Positions 53,651-63,105 of a DNA stretch of 64,000 nt are shown here, piece by piece. The position numbers were made by a program, and so were the translations under genes. The notes beneath the pieces are model-generated. The model had not been told where the DNA came from. It searched no databases and was given only the letters and a program-made list of their open reading frames with translations. Origin of the DNA: Paenibacillus oryzae (lineage in GTDB: Bacteria > Bacillota > Bacilli > Paenibacillales > Paenibacillaceae); NCBI RefSeq assembly GCF_001675045.1, contig NZ_LYPA01000047.1, positions 62,001 to 126,000 of the forward strand, written 5' to 3'. Position 1 is the first letter of the stretch. The number at the start of each line of letters is the position of its first letter.

Positions 53651-56600
53651 TTATTGGACAGGGGTTTCATGTTGAAGCTCGTTTTGTTCTTGATTATGAT
53701 CCTCGTTTTGCTCATTGCTGGTTTCTTCATTTTGCTCATCGTTTTGCTCTTTGACGGTTTCTTCAATTTGTTCTTCGCCTTGCTCTTCATTTTGAGCTTC
53801 GTTCCGAATATGCTTGGCTATACCGCGTAAATCTTCGATATCGATTACGCCGTCACCGTTCCAATCGGCAATTTTGTACAGCTCCCATTCGGAGTTTGCT
53901 TCGCTTTTTCCATAGTAGGTGGAGATTAGCAAATGCAAATCCTCGGCGCCCAGATGTCCGTCTCCATTCAAGTCGCCTTTAGGAGGGAGAACAACCAGAG
54001 CTTTGAATGCCTGGACCGCATCAAGCAAGTGGAGAAGCGCTGCTTCAATGCTAGACAGCTCCGGCGTATCCTCCACCAGCAGAGCTTTGGCGCTATCAAT
54101 GGCGGTTTGCAGCATGGCTTTGGAGCCTTCCGCATATTGCCCGATCAAGACGCCTTCAACTGCTGCATCGTGAATGGCTTGCGCGTTGTCAATTGCATTG
54201 CTCAGAACCGTTAAATCTAGGACAACAACAAAGGGCACTTCAATGACTTGGCTGGATTCGCCATCTACAACCGCGAGCGCTTTGATCGTCGTTTCACCTA
54301 TTGGCAGAGAGATAGGGCCGGTATAAAGCCTGTTTGTATCGCTTGGTACATCGGAAGGCTCGCTTCCATCCAGCGTGTAATAAATTGCTGCTCCGTCTAC
54401 TAGATGTGAAAGCTTCACTTTTTTGGGATAGTCGTATGTGCCAGCATTAGAATCGGTTGTTGGAGGCGTCAGTACATAAGGCTCTGCTGATTTGGCATAT
54501 ACCTCAACCTCAACAAGACCGCTTCCCCAGCCGTTGCTCAAAGCATTGTTGTCCGCACGGCGAACTTCTAAGACGTCCAGTTTTACGTAACGGTAACGAC
54601 CATCGAGCTTGCTGGAATTAAAGCCGACCCAATTGTTTGCGGTTCCATCATATAGCTGAGTCCAGTTTTGGCCGTCATTGGAAGCATAAATCTTATATTT
54701 ATGGTACATTTCTGACCCGTTGTACAACCGGTATGCCACATCGATTCGGGACAGATCGTACTTATCGCCCAAATCAACCGTATATTGGTACGGTCCAACA
54801 AGTCCGCCAAAATAATGGGTGGAATCACCTGTTGTACTTAAGCTGTAGGCAATGCCGTCATTTGTTTTAGCAATTTCCGTTTGATCATTGTTAGTTATAG
54901 CTGCTGTCTTGCCGCGAGAAACCAAGTATGATTGCGGTAATTGCACACTTCCGTCTTCGGCGTTGAGCTTCCATCCAGTGGTGTATGTCATGGAAGCGGT
55001 TTGGTTAGGTTCGTCTAGGGTCATCGGAAGCCAGATATAACGAGAATCGGATAGCTGACTTGCGCGCCATCTGTCGCCCATATAGACAAAGCTTTTGTTG
55101 CCGTTGCTGTCAACCAGTCTCATAATATTGGTCGGCTGGCTATAGAACGTACTGTTATTTCCAAGCGTAAAGCCAGGGATAAGGAGGTTGTTGTCCTTAA
55201 CAGGCGTCCAGCCGTTTGGATTTTTCAGATCGGTTGTATAGCTGATCATCGTTTGGTTCGGGAACCAGCCCGATTGTCCGGAGGTGGCCATATAATAGCC
55301 ATTTTCCGCACGGACAATTGCAGGGGCTTCACGGCCGACATGATCGTAGAACAGATAGGATTCAAAATCGGCTGCTTTTGTTGCAGGATCGCTGTCGGCA
55401 TAAGTGGTAAAGTCGACATCGGTAAACTCCTCATTCAAGCGGTGCACCCTCATGGAGTGGCCTTCCGCATTGACCAGATAAGCTTTCCCGTCGTCATCCA
55501 TAAACACGGTGTAGTCTCTGAGCAGCTTGCCCATTTGCTTTTCATCGTTTTGGATGTCTGAAGGAATGGTTGTTTTGACTCCGCTCGTTTTGTAAAACTC
55601 GGAATCCATGTAGTTTCCGCCGTCGCTCCTCCAGTTGCGCAGCGTGCCGCCTGGACGCCAGTGGCCCAGGAATGTATATGGCCCGTTAACCTGATCGGCG
55701 GTAGCAACCGCAATTTGGCTGCTTGCATAGCTGTTTGCCGTTTCCCAGTGGCCGTAAAGCACGTATTTTTGAGTTTTTTCGTTGTAAAGCAGCTTAGGAC
55801 GTTCCCATTTATTATCCAGCAGGCCAAATTCTGCTCCGGGCACCGTTTGGGTAAATTGATCCACGATGTCGCCTTCATTAATCCAGTTGACCAGATCGCG
55901 CGAGGAATAAAGTGAAACGGCGTGGAAGACGGCACTATTATGGATTTTATTTTCGCCTACCCAATAATAAATCGGTTTGCCGTCTGACGCGGTTTGCTGA
56001 AGGAAGCCGCCCCCGTGTGCTTGAATGGCGTTGCCTTCCGTGTCGTACCAGGTTTCTCCCACAGGTACGCCAGCTTCAGTGTAATCTACAATTTTGTCTT
56101 CATTGATAGTCAGCGCCCACCTGAAGGCTTCGTCGATTTGCAGTGCAGCGCGGTCCACTGTCCATTGAGAAGCGGACTGGCTGGCCAGCACAGCTTCGGC
56201 ATTGTTAAGTGCCGTAACGATTTTGTTCCAGGTGGATTCCGTATAATTGCCTTTGACCGTATCTTTCTTTTCGTTGTATTTAGCTTCGAGCGCTGTTTTG
56301 TTCACATCCGGCGTACCGAATACAGCAAGCTCGATTAGACCATCGGCCCAAACCGCGTCATTTCCGTTATGAACATTTTTGATTGAGGTTACAGTCAGGC
56401 GAACGTAACGGAACGGCGAGTCGCTGCTAATTGGATTCGTAACAAATCCAAGCACGTTGTTTTGAGAGCCGTCGACCAGTTGAGTCCAGTTTTGATTATC
56501 CTGGCTGCCAGACAACGTGTAGCGGAAAACGGTGTCGGAGCCGCCTACCAGTCTTGTTGTAAAGTTGATTTCTTGAAGCTGGGAAGATTGCTCAAGGTCA

Positions 56601-59600
56601 ATAACAACGCTATACGGCAAGTTGGCATGATTCAGCTGTGGAGAGGAAGCCAGATCGGCGCCGTCCGTTGCCGCGGAAGCGTTTAATCCTTGGGAATCGG
56701 AAGCATTTTTGTTAAGTGAAATGTATTGTCCCGACTGAACTGGGATTAGACCGCGCACAGGATCAAGATCAAGCTGCGGGAACCACTCGGCGGCCGCTAT
56801 TCCATTATGGAAGACCAGCGGGAACAAGCGGGCATACGTGCCCATTGGATCCTGGAAGCCCGCATGATGCTGATTGCCCCAGTGAAAGCCATTTAATACA
56901 AAGGCCTTATTGTTATTCGTTCCAGCGTAGCTTAATACGCCATTTGCCTGTGTAGCAAAGGTTGCGCTATTCGCGATTTGCCGCAAAGGAGTCCATTCTC
57001 CTCCTAATGTATCGGCGGAAGCGTATTCTGCCTGACTTGGATACCAGCCGCTTGCCGTGGAGCCAAAGAAATAATAACGCCCTTCATGTTTGATAATAAT
57101 GGGTGATTCCTTGTGTTTGCCCTTGAAAATAGTATTTACAAGCTCGACTGGCTCGGTCCAGCTTGAATTTAGCTTCACAATCGCCAAATCACTGTTGGTG
57201 TTTGTTGCAAAAACGAGATAAGCCGTGTTGTCATCATCAACAAATATCGACATATCGCGGGAATCATGACCAAGCGGCTGCCCACGGAAGGTATCCTCGA
57301 AATCATTGCCGCCCGGTGTCATGGAGCCCAGAAAAACGGCGCCTCTGTTATAGCCGCTGCTTGCTTCCTCATGAGCCATAAACACGATTTTTCCAGTGGA
57401 GGGATTCAAACGGTAGCCTTCCATCTCCACGCGCATATCCTGAAACGATTCCAGCAGCCGTTCATTGCCGTATTGAATGCCGTCGTTACTTGTTAACTCG
57501 TAAATGCCGGTGGTGACAATGCCCGTGTTGTCGTTGCGTGCAGCCTTGTATTTATAATGGTACCAAGTGCCGCCTACCTCTACGCCATACGGCTGACCTG
57601 CCGTTAAATCATCTTCGCCCGTGTAGTTGTTCTTGACCCGTGTGACAGCGGATGGATCGTAAGTAAATGTCTCAATAGCGTTTGTTGTTGCTTCTGCTAT
57701 GGCTTTGCCTCCGCGAATAGCTTTGACACGGTAGACATAGGTAGCGTCTGTATCCAGCCCATAGTCGTCCGCAACATCGCCGCGTACTCTGTCGATCATA
57801 ACATTGTCACGGTATACCTCGTAATAATCGGTTCCGGCAATGATTGGCCATGAGATTTTGGCATTATTGACCGTTGATTCTCCCTGCAGCCTGAAAGCAA
57901 GCGCCGTGGCTGCCCACTGGCTGCCATAATATTCAACCGTTCTGACGGAGCTGCTCTTGCCATTTGGAGCAATAGTGGCCGCCTTGACAACGGTTCCATC
58001 CGACACAGAAAAAGGACCCGTATATTTCGTGCTGGATAATGTTGGATCGCTGCCGTCGGTTGTGTAATAAATGTAATCGATGCCTGTCGGGTGAGTAATG
58101 GTAACCGGTGTATAAATCTGTCCGGCTGCCGGTGAAATGGTCGGCATGATATTCGTCAGTCTGAAATCGGTAAGCTCTTCCAGTGACAATGCTTTATTAA
58201 ATATCTGTACATTGTCGATGAGGCCGTTGAAGTATTCGCCTCCGCCCCAGTTGCCTTTGCCAAGCTGCAGTATACCTCCCGATTGGGAGACAATGCTGGA
58301 CAAGGCGTGATTGCTTGCAACAGTGGCCTTAAGTTGATTATTGACATAAAGCTTTGTATCGGTGGCCGACACCACAACGTCGATATGCTTCCAGGCGTTG
58401 CTGCTCGCCGTTTCTGCGCTTTGCGGCCTGGAGTTCGTATTGTTATAGCGCTCAACGACAATTTTGCCCGGCTGATCGAGTATGCCCAGGTAGCGTTCGT
58501 TGTTATAGGTTTGGGCGGTTGTATTTGTAGCGGCAAAGAAGGCCCAGCCCGGATCGGCATTGGATTTGCTATCATAAGAAATAGTGATTTCGTCTAGTCC
58601 TGCCAGAAGAGGCGTTCCATCGGTTTTGGTTACGTTCAGCCAGAAGCTGCTGCTGAGATTGGCAGCTTTGCCGTTGCCATCAATAGAATCGCTGTAGCTT
58701 GCAGTGCCCTGGACAACCGCTTTGGCGCCATTGCCTTGAAGTCCAGTCGTGGAATCATCAAAATTAAAGTTGGCGATTAGCAAATCCCAAGCATCAGGAG
58801 GAGGAACGATAACCGTATAGCTTGTTGAAAAGTTGAACCAGTTGAGCGTCAAGGTTACTTCCTCGGTAGAGGAAGGTCTTGTTACGGCGCCTGTTGCGGC
58901 ATTGATGACACTGTTGTTGCTGGACGTCCAGGTAAGGTTGGGGTCCTTCATCAAGGCCAAATTGCCGCGCACCTCCATGCCGTCCGATAGTCCGGTTGAA
59001 TGGACCAAATCATTCCAGGCGAAGCTGCGAATTTCATTGGCAAACAAGGTGGCTGCATTACCGTCCACGGCTTTGTTAAAAAGACGGACATCCCGGTAAT
59101 GCGAATCCAGATTGGCAAAAGTGTTAATAGTACGGTTAAGCCGGAAATGCCCATTGCCGATTTGATCGGCTCCTATTCCATTGGAGGACACCTCAGCAGC
59201 TTTTTCGCCATCCACCCAGACAATAAGCTTGCCTGTATTTGCGGTACCGTCCACCGAAATGGTGTAGTTATGCCACATATCTGCGGCAGGGGCAGGGAAG
59301 GACGCTACTGCTGCATCGCTTCCGTTGCGTCTGAGCACAACGGCGGCTGTACCATTGCTGTAATATGGACGCAGCGTGATGTTGTTATTTTCATTTGTGC
59401 CAAAAGATAAAAGGGTATTGGCAGAGGTTACGGCTCTAGTCTGTGTTTTATTAAGCTTGGCGTTTAGGGAAAATGAAATTTCCTTGCCCGTCACAGCCGC
59501 TCCGGGGTTTGTGCCCGCGATATGTCCATTGTTGGCATTGCCTGGATTAATCAGTGAAACATAGTCAGCGCGCCAGACGGGATCGCTGCCGCTTAATAGC

Positions 59601-59797
59601 TGTGTTTCGTTCAGCTTGTTTTTATACTGATAAACGCTATTCAGCGGATAGTAGGCAATTAAGCCTTCCGGTTCGTTATCCGCTGCGATTGCAGGGGGGG
59701 CTGGCGGGAACAAGCTGGTCATCAAGCTGGCTGCAAACAAAAGCAGCAGCGGCTTTCTTATACTCTTTTTTATTTTCTTCCAACGTTCGGCTTTCAT
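53651..59797 (-). CDS. 2048-residue double GH43 enzyme with dockerin
   Basis: Secreted multidomain glycosidase. By eye, the order is: signal peptide (1-39), LamG-like domain (about 45-265), second LamG-like domain (about 342-545), CHB_HEX_C_1-type domain (about 548-625), fibronectin-like domain (633-712), GH43-type module 1 (712-1000), F5/8C domain (about 1025-1157), FIVAR-like helical region (1160-1230), GH43-type module 2 (about 1255-1615), F5/8C domain (about 1620-1768), CHB_HEX_C_1-type domain (1770-1855), FIVAR-like region (1856-1933), dockerin (about 1935-2000) and an acidic Glu/Gln/Asn tail (2001-2048). Module 2 resembles GH43 exo-beta-1,3-galactanases (YYWVGENK, ERPKLLYNEKTQKYVLYGH, REAPAIV). 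The dockerin repeats are DLNGDGHLGAEDL and DWNGDGVIDIEDL. GAGGAGAGG precedes the ATG. Type II arabinogalactan is the best substrate guess. Confidence 0.85.
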   Translation of the reverse strand: MKAERWKKIKKSIRKPLLLLFAASLMTSLFPPAPPAIAADNEPEGLIAYYPLNSVYQYKNKLNETQLLSGSDPVWRADYVSLINPGNANNGHIAGTNPGAAVTGKEISFSLNAKLNKTQTRAVTSANTLLSFGTNENNNITLRPYYSNGTAAVVLRRNGSDAAVASFPAPAADMWHNYTISVDGTANTGKLIVWVDGEKAAEVSSNGIGADQIGNGHFRLNRTINTFANLDSHYRDVRLFNKAVDGNAATLFANEIRSFAWNDLVHSTGLSDGMEVRGNLALMKDPNLTWTSSNNSVINAATGAVTRPSSTEEVTLTLNWFNFSTSYTVIVPPPDAWDLLIANFNFDDSTTGLQGNGAKAVVQGTASYSDSIDGNGKAANLSSSFWLNVTKTDGTPLLAGLDEITISYDSKSNADPGWAFFAATNTTAQTYNNERYLGILDQPGKIVVERYNNTNSRPQSAETASSNAWKHIDVVVSATDTKLYVNNQLKATVASNHALSSIVSQSGGILQLGKGNWGGGEYFNGLIDNVQIFNKALSLEELTDFRLTNIMPTISPAAGQIYTPVTITHPTGIDYIYYTTDGSDPTLSSTKYTGPFSVSDGTVVKAATIAPNGKSSSVRTVEYYGSQWAATALAFRLQGESTVNNAKISWPIIAGTDYYEVYRDNVMIDRVRGDVADDYGLDTDATYVYRVKAIRGGKAIAEATTNAIETFTYDPSAVTRVKNNYTGEDDLTAGQPYGVEVGGTWYHYKYKAARNDNTGIVTTGIYELTSNDGIQYGNERLLESFQDMRVEMEGYRLNPSTGKIVFMAHEEASSGYNRGAVFLGSMTPGGNDFEDTFRGQPLGHDSRDMSIFVDDDNTAYLVFATNTNSDLAIVKLNSSWTEPVELVNTIFKGKHKESPIIIKHEGRYYFFGSTASGWYPSQAEYASADTLGGEWTPLRQIANSATFATQANGVLSYAGTNNNKAFVLNGFHWGNQHHAGFQDPMGTYARLFPLVFHNGIAAAEWFPQLDLDPVRGLIPVQSGQYISLNKNASDSQGLNASAATDGADLASSPQLNHANLPYSVVIDLEQSSQLQEINFTTRLVGGSDTVFRYTLSGSQDNQNWTQLVDGSQNNVLGFVTNPISSDSPFRYVRLTVTSIKNVHNGNDAVWADGLIELAVFGTPDVNKTALEAKYNEKKDTVKGNYTESTWNKIVTALNNAEAVLASQSASQWTVDRAALQIDEAFRWALTINEDKIVDYTEAGVPVGETWYDTEGNAIQAHGGGFLQQTASDGKPIYYWVGENKIHNSAVFHAVSLYSSRDLVNWINEGDIVDQFTQTVPGAEFGLLDNKWERPKLLYNEKTQKYVLYGHWETANSYASSQIAVATADQVNGPYTFLGHWRPGGTLRNWRSDGGNYMDSEFYKTSGVKTTIPSDIQNDEKQMGKLLRDYTVFMDDDGKAYLVNAEGHSMRVHRLNEEFTDVDFTTYADSDPATKAADFESYLFYDHVGREAPAIVRAENGYYMATSGQSGWFPNQTMISYTTDLKNPNGWTPVKDNNLLIPGFTLGNNSTFYSQPTNIMRLVDSNGNKSFVYMGDRWRASQLSDSRYIWLPMTLDEPNQTASMTYTTGWKLNAEDGSVQLPQSYLVSRGKTAAITNNDQTEIAKTNDGIAYSLSTTGDSTHYFGGLVGPYQYTVDLGDKYDLSRIDVAYRLYNGSEMYHKYKIYASNDGQNWTQLYDGTANNWVGFNSSKLDGRYRYVKLDVLEVRRADNNALSNGWGSGLVEVEVYAKSAEPYVLTPPTTDSNAGTYDYPKKVKLSHLVDGAAIYYTLDGSEPSDVPSDTNRLYTGPISLPIGETTIKALAVVDGESSQVIEVPFVVVLDLTVLSNAIDNAQAIHDAAVEGVLIGQYAEGSKAMLQTAIDSAKALLVEDTPELSSIEAALLHLLDAVQAFKALVVLPPKGDLNGDGHLGAEDLHLLISTYYGKSEANSEWELYKIADWNGDGVIDIEDLRGIAKHIRNEAQNEEQGEEQIEETVKEQNDEQNEETSNEQNEDHNQEQNELQHETPVQ

Positions 59798-59867
59798 CTA
59801 ACCTCTCCTCTTTTATATAGTTGTTCACTTGGATGCTAACGTGTCGCCGACCCTCCTTTAGTATTTT

Positions 59868-59894
59868 TGAAACGCGTTACAGAAAACGCTTTCA
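59868..59894 (-). promoter_or_regulatory. cre site and LacI-type palindrome before the GH43 gene
   Basis: Read on the minus strand, TGAAAGCGTTTTCT (59881-59894) matches the CcpA cre consensus at all but the last base. The adjoining sequence contains TGAAACGCGTTACA (59868-59881), which has a LacI-like core, AACGCGTT. Carbon catabolite repression of the surface enzyme is likely. The rest of 59895-60190 shows no gene. Confidence 0.65.
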
Positions 59895-60190
59895 ATATTT
59901 TTGATAGTAACATGCGAACTCTTTCTTTTTTAGTGAAACATTGCTTCATCCATGAACATTTCGGCATGTGAACAGTGAACAATACTGATAATGCTGGACA
60001 AAAGCAGCATTTTCCACAAAGTATACGAGCAATCCTCAACCGTTTAGTGTGAAAAACCTCACTGCGGCCCTTCAAGCAAAAGGAGGAAAATGGAGGCATA
60101 AGGACGAATAAGGTGTAAGGTTGGCTCATGCATGTGCAGGATGAATGTGGAAATAATGTCAAAGAGGTTTATCTATTTTGATGTCTCCTG

Positions 60191-60219
60191 TTGATTTATG
60201 AGCGAAAATGACATACCAT
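60191..60219 (+). promoter_or_regulatory. fur promoter
   Basis: TTGATT and TACCAT are separated by 17 bases, immediately before a Fur-family box. Confidence 0.55.
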
Positions 60220-60223
60220 TAGA

Positions 60224-60238
60224 TTAGAATGATTCTAA
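60224..60238 (+). promoter_or_regulatory. Fur-family 7-1-7 box upstream of fur
   Basis: TTAGAATGATTCTAA is a perfect 7-1-7 inverted repeat near the transcription start. It resembles the PerR box TTATAATnATTATAA as much as a Fur box, so the controlling protein may be PerR, Fur or both. Confidence 0.75.
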
Positions 60239-60286
60239 TATGTTGCCTTCACATATAGTGCTGCCAGCATCAAGGGGGTTTGGTGT

Positions 60287-60766
60287 ATGAATGTATCTGC
60301 CGAAATCGACAAAATAAAACGCAGTCTGATGGAAAATGGTTCCAAGCTGACAACGCAGCGGGAAATCATCGTTAGAGTGCTGCTGGAAAACGAAAAAGAG
60401 CATTTGAGCGCCGAAGATGTATTCATGCTTGTAAAGGAAAAATTTCCGGAAATCGGACTGGCAACCGTTTACCGGACGCTTGAGCTGCTGGCGGAGCTTC
60501 AAATCGTAGCCAAAATGAACTTTGGCGACGGCGTTGCCCGTTATGATCTGCGGGGCGAGGAGCATGAGCATATGCACCATCACCTCATTTGCCAGAAATG
60601 CGGCTCGCTTGAGGAAATTAAAGATGATTGGCTGACGGAGCTGGAGGAACGCGTGGAGCGGGAGTATGGCTTTAAGGTGCTGGACCATCGGCTTGATTTT
60701 ATGGGCTATTATAAAAACTGCGATAACGGCAATTGCAAAAAACAGGGTAATAAAGCGGTATCCTGA
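60287..60766 (+). CDS. fur: Fur family ferric uptake regulator
   Basis: 159-residue iron-responsive repressor. The winged helix is at about 10-85 (LTTQREIIVRVLLENEKEHL, GLATVYRTLELL). Metal-site residues include His93-His99 (HEHMHHH) and structural cysteines Cys102, Cys105, Cys145 and Cys150. It is closer to B. subtilis Fur than to PerR, with matching LLENE..HLSAEDV and PEIGLATVYRTLELL segments. GGGGG precedes the ATG. Nearby iron genes carry Fur-like boxes. Confidence 0.9.
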   Translation: MNVSAEIDKIKRSLMENGSKLTTQREIIVRVLLENEKEHLSAEDVFMLVKEKFPEIGLATVYRTLELLAELQIVAKMNFGDGVARYDLRGEEHEHMHHHLICQKCGSLEEIKDDWLTELEERVEREYGFKVLDHRLDFMGYYKNCDNGNCKKQGNKAVS

Positions 60767-60797
60767 TGATTAAACGGCATATCCATCTTGAATAGAG

Positions 60798-60836
60798 GCC
60801 ATGGCAGGAGAGTTCATCTCAGGCTATGGCTTTTTT
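60798..60836 (+). terminator. fur terminator
   Basis: GCCAT and ATGGC arms with an inner AGA..TCT pairing, followed by six Ts. Confidence 0.75.
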
Positions 60837-60851
60837 ACGCGTCTTTTCCAT

Positions 60852-60880
60852 TTGACGGTGAGAATGCTTATCATTAAAAT
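60852..60880 (+). promoter_or_regulatory. promoter with embedded Fur box before the two-component system
   Basis: TTGACG and TAAAAT are separated by exactly 17 bases. The spacer holds GAGAATGCTTATCATTAAA (60860-60878), which on the minus strand matches the 19-bp Fur consensus at about 15 of 19 positions. Fur binding here would block RNA polymerase. Confidence 0.75.
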
Positions 60881-60931
60881 GAGAATAACGATTTTGGATA
60901 ACAGGCAGCTGCTTGTTTAGGAGGAACTTCC

Positions 60932-61609
60932 TTGAAGCGGATATTAATAATAGAAGATGAAATCAATATGGCCCGATTTTTGGAGCTCGAATTGAGACAC
61001 GAAGGTTTTTATGCTTTTGTCACGGGCAATGGGCAAACTGGACTTGAGCTGGCGATGGCGGGGGAGTGGGATCTTGTGCTGCTTGATTTGATGCTTCCCG
61101 AAAGAGGCGGGCTGGAAATTTGCCGAGAGATTCGTACCATGAAGCAAACGCCGGTTATGATGATTACGGCGCGAGATAGTATTCATGATCGTGTATCCGG
61201 CCTGGATAGCGGAGCGGATGATTATTTGCCCAAGCCATTTGCAATTGAAGAGCTTTTGGCAAGAATTCGAGTTATCTTTCGCAGGCAGGAGGCTGTAGAG
61301 GCGGGGGGACACATAACCTATGCTTGTGGGGATTTGCTGTTAAATCCTGATTCACGGCTAGTCACAAAAGGCGGAAATCCGGTGGAGCTGACCAAGCGGG
61401 AGTTTGCCTTGCTGGAGGCGCTTATGAAAAATGTGAATCGGGTGTTGTCCAGGGAAACACTGCTGGATACCGTATGGGGGTTTGAAGCAGCAGTTGATAC
61501 CAACGTAGTAGATGTATATGTTCGTTACTTGAGGAACAAAATTGATGCCAAGGATAATCCTAGCTTGATTCAGGCTGTGCGCGGGATTGGATATGTGATG
61601 CGCAAATGA
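60932..61609 (+). CDS. OmpR-type response regulator
   Basis: 225-residue regulator. The receiver domain has Glu8, Asp9 and phospho-acceptor Asp52 (LLDLMLPERGG), with the switch lysine in KPFAIEELLARI. A winged-helix OmpR domain follows (about 130-225, LTKREFALLEALM, VDVYVRYLRNKI, RGIGYVMRK). Translation starts at TTG after AGGAGGAA. The stop overlaps the kinase start by four bases. The promoter contains a Fur-like box. Confidence 0.92.
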   Translation: MKRILIIEDEINMARFLELELRHEGFYAFVTGNGQTGLELAMAGEWDLVLLDLMLPERGGLEICREIRTMKQTPVMMITARDSIHDRVSGLDSGADDYLPKPFAIEELLARIRVIFRRQEAVEAGGHITYACGDLLLNPDSRLVTKGGNPVELTKREFALLEALMKNVNRVLSRETLLDTVWGFEAAVDTNVVDVYVRYLRNKIDAKDNPSLIQAVRGIGYVMRK

Positions 61610-63003
61610 ACAGACTTCGCAACGGCTACGCCGCACTTCCTATACGCTGGAAGCTGACGCTTTGGTCCTCGCTGCTGTTATTTCTTTTGTTCGCCGCAAG
61701 CAGTTTAGCGCAATTCTGGTTTGTCGAGAAATGGATGGTTAATCAGGAGGAAGAACGCATTGAACATGACATGAAAGAGCTGCTGAATGTGCTTCTTGCG
61801 AAGGAAATCACGATGAAGCCGGAGCATTATTCCGCGATTCAGGCTCATCTTGACAAGGCTAATGTTCGCAACGGCATGATCCGCATATGGAGTGATGAGG
61901 GAGAACCCATCGTAACAGTAGCTGACAATATGCCGCAATCATGGATTTCCGGGGCAAGCCGAGCAGAAGGGAACCAGTCTGCAAGCGTTAAAGACGGCAT
62001 GCTTGTTATGGCGAGCCCATTAACCGTTTTTCAGTTTAAAGGCACCGTTGAAATGGTTCGAAGCATGGGGGACATCAACCGGTTGATCAGCATCTTAAAC
62101 CGAATCATGCTGGCTTGCGGCGCCATTGCGCTTATGCTCAGTGTGATAGGAGGCCGGCTGCTTGCCCGTATTCTCATTAATCCGCTGAGAGTGATGAACG
62201 AAACAATCAGCCGTGTCAAACAAAAAGGCTTACAAGAAAGAATGCCCTTGGAGGGTGCAAGGGACGATGTAGCTGCGCTCAAAATGATGTTTAACGATAT
62301 GATGGATCAGGTGGAGCAGTCTTTTCGACAGCAAAAGCGATTTGTGGAGGATGCTTCCCATGAGCTGCGCACGCCTATTGCCATTATGGAGGGCCACCTT
62401 CATATGTTGCAGCGTTGGGGGAAAAATGATGCTGAGGTTCTGAACCAGTCGCTTCAGAGCTCAACGGAGGAACTGCTGCGTCTCAAAAGGCTGGTCGAGG
62501 AGCTTCTTCTGCTATCCCGCGCAGAGACGCCCGATGGAACGCTTGGAAATGTTGTGCCGTGCAACAATCTTGCAGGGATGATTCAATCGGCGGTTTGGCG
62601 GACAGCCGTTGTACATCCCGAGTTTCATATCCAGGTATCCGCGGAGCGGGTTGAAGGCTTGGAGGCTGCGGTTAACGAAGCTCATCTGGAGCAAATTCTT
62701 AACATTTTGCTGGACAATGCGGTCAAATATTCAGGGAAAAGCCGAACCATACAAGTTGCAGGCTCTATTGCCTTCAGTGAAGCTATTATCGCTATTACTG
62801 ACGAAGGCATCGGTATTTCGGATGAGGATTTGCCCCATGTCTGGGACCGCTTCTACCGAGCGGACAAGGCGCGCAGCGGCAAGTCGGGATACGGCCTGGG
62901 CTTGCCAATCGCCAAACGCCTTGCCGAAAGCAGCGGCTGCCGCTTGACCCTTGACAGCAAGCTGGGGCAGGGAACAACGGCACGGCTTTTTATTCCGCTA
63001 TAA
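61606..63003 (+). CDS. membrane sensor histidine kinase
   Basis: 465-residue sensor with two membrane helices (about 16-38 and 163-186) around an extracellular sensor domain of about 125 residues. A HAMP region (about 187-240) leads to the HisKA motif FVEDASHELRTPIAIMEGHL with phospho-acceptor His252, then an ATPase domain with NILLDNAVKYS, ITDEGIGI and GYGLGLPIAKRL. It resembles ArlS-type kinases in layout. Coupled to the regulator by ATGA. The Fur box and downstream binding protein point to an iron-related signal. Confidence 0.9.
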   Translation: MNRLRNGYAALPIRWKLTLWSSLLLFLLFAASSLAQFWFVEKWMVNQEEERIEHDMKELLNVLLAKEITMKPEHYSAIQAHLDKANVRNGMIRIWSDEGEPIVTVADNMPQSWISGASRAEGNQSASVKDGMLVMASPLTVFQFKGTVEMVRSMGDINRLISILNRIMLACGAIALMLSVIGGRLLARILINPLRVMNETISRVKQKGLQERMPLEGARDDVAALKMMFNDMMDQVEQSFRQQKRFVEDASHELRTPIAIMEGHLHMLQRWGKNDAEVLNQSLQSSTEELLRLKRLVEELLLLSRAETPDGTLGNVVPCNNLAGMIQSAVWRTAVVHPEFHIQVSAERVEGLEAAVNEAHLEQILNILLDNAVKYSGKSRTIQVAGSIAFSEAIIAITDEGIGISDEDLPHVWDRFYRADKARSGKSGYGLGLPIAKRLAESSGCRLTLDSKLGQGTTARLFIPL

Positions 63004-63053
63004 TTTTTTTTCATTTTCACAGTGTTTTCTCATTTTTGTTGGATACAATATTC

Positions 63054-63072
63054 GGTAATGATATTCATTATC
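63054..63072 (+). promoter_or_regulatory. Fur box upstream of the Fe(III)-binding gene
   Basis: GGTAATGATATTCATTATC matches the 19-bp Fur consensus at 17 positions. TACAAT at 63044-63049 may be the -10 of the same promoter. The box lies 33 bases before the ATG. Confidence 0.88.
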
Positions 63073-63105
63073 AAAAAAAGAAGAGAGAAATGAGAGGGAC
63101 TTGAA

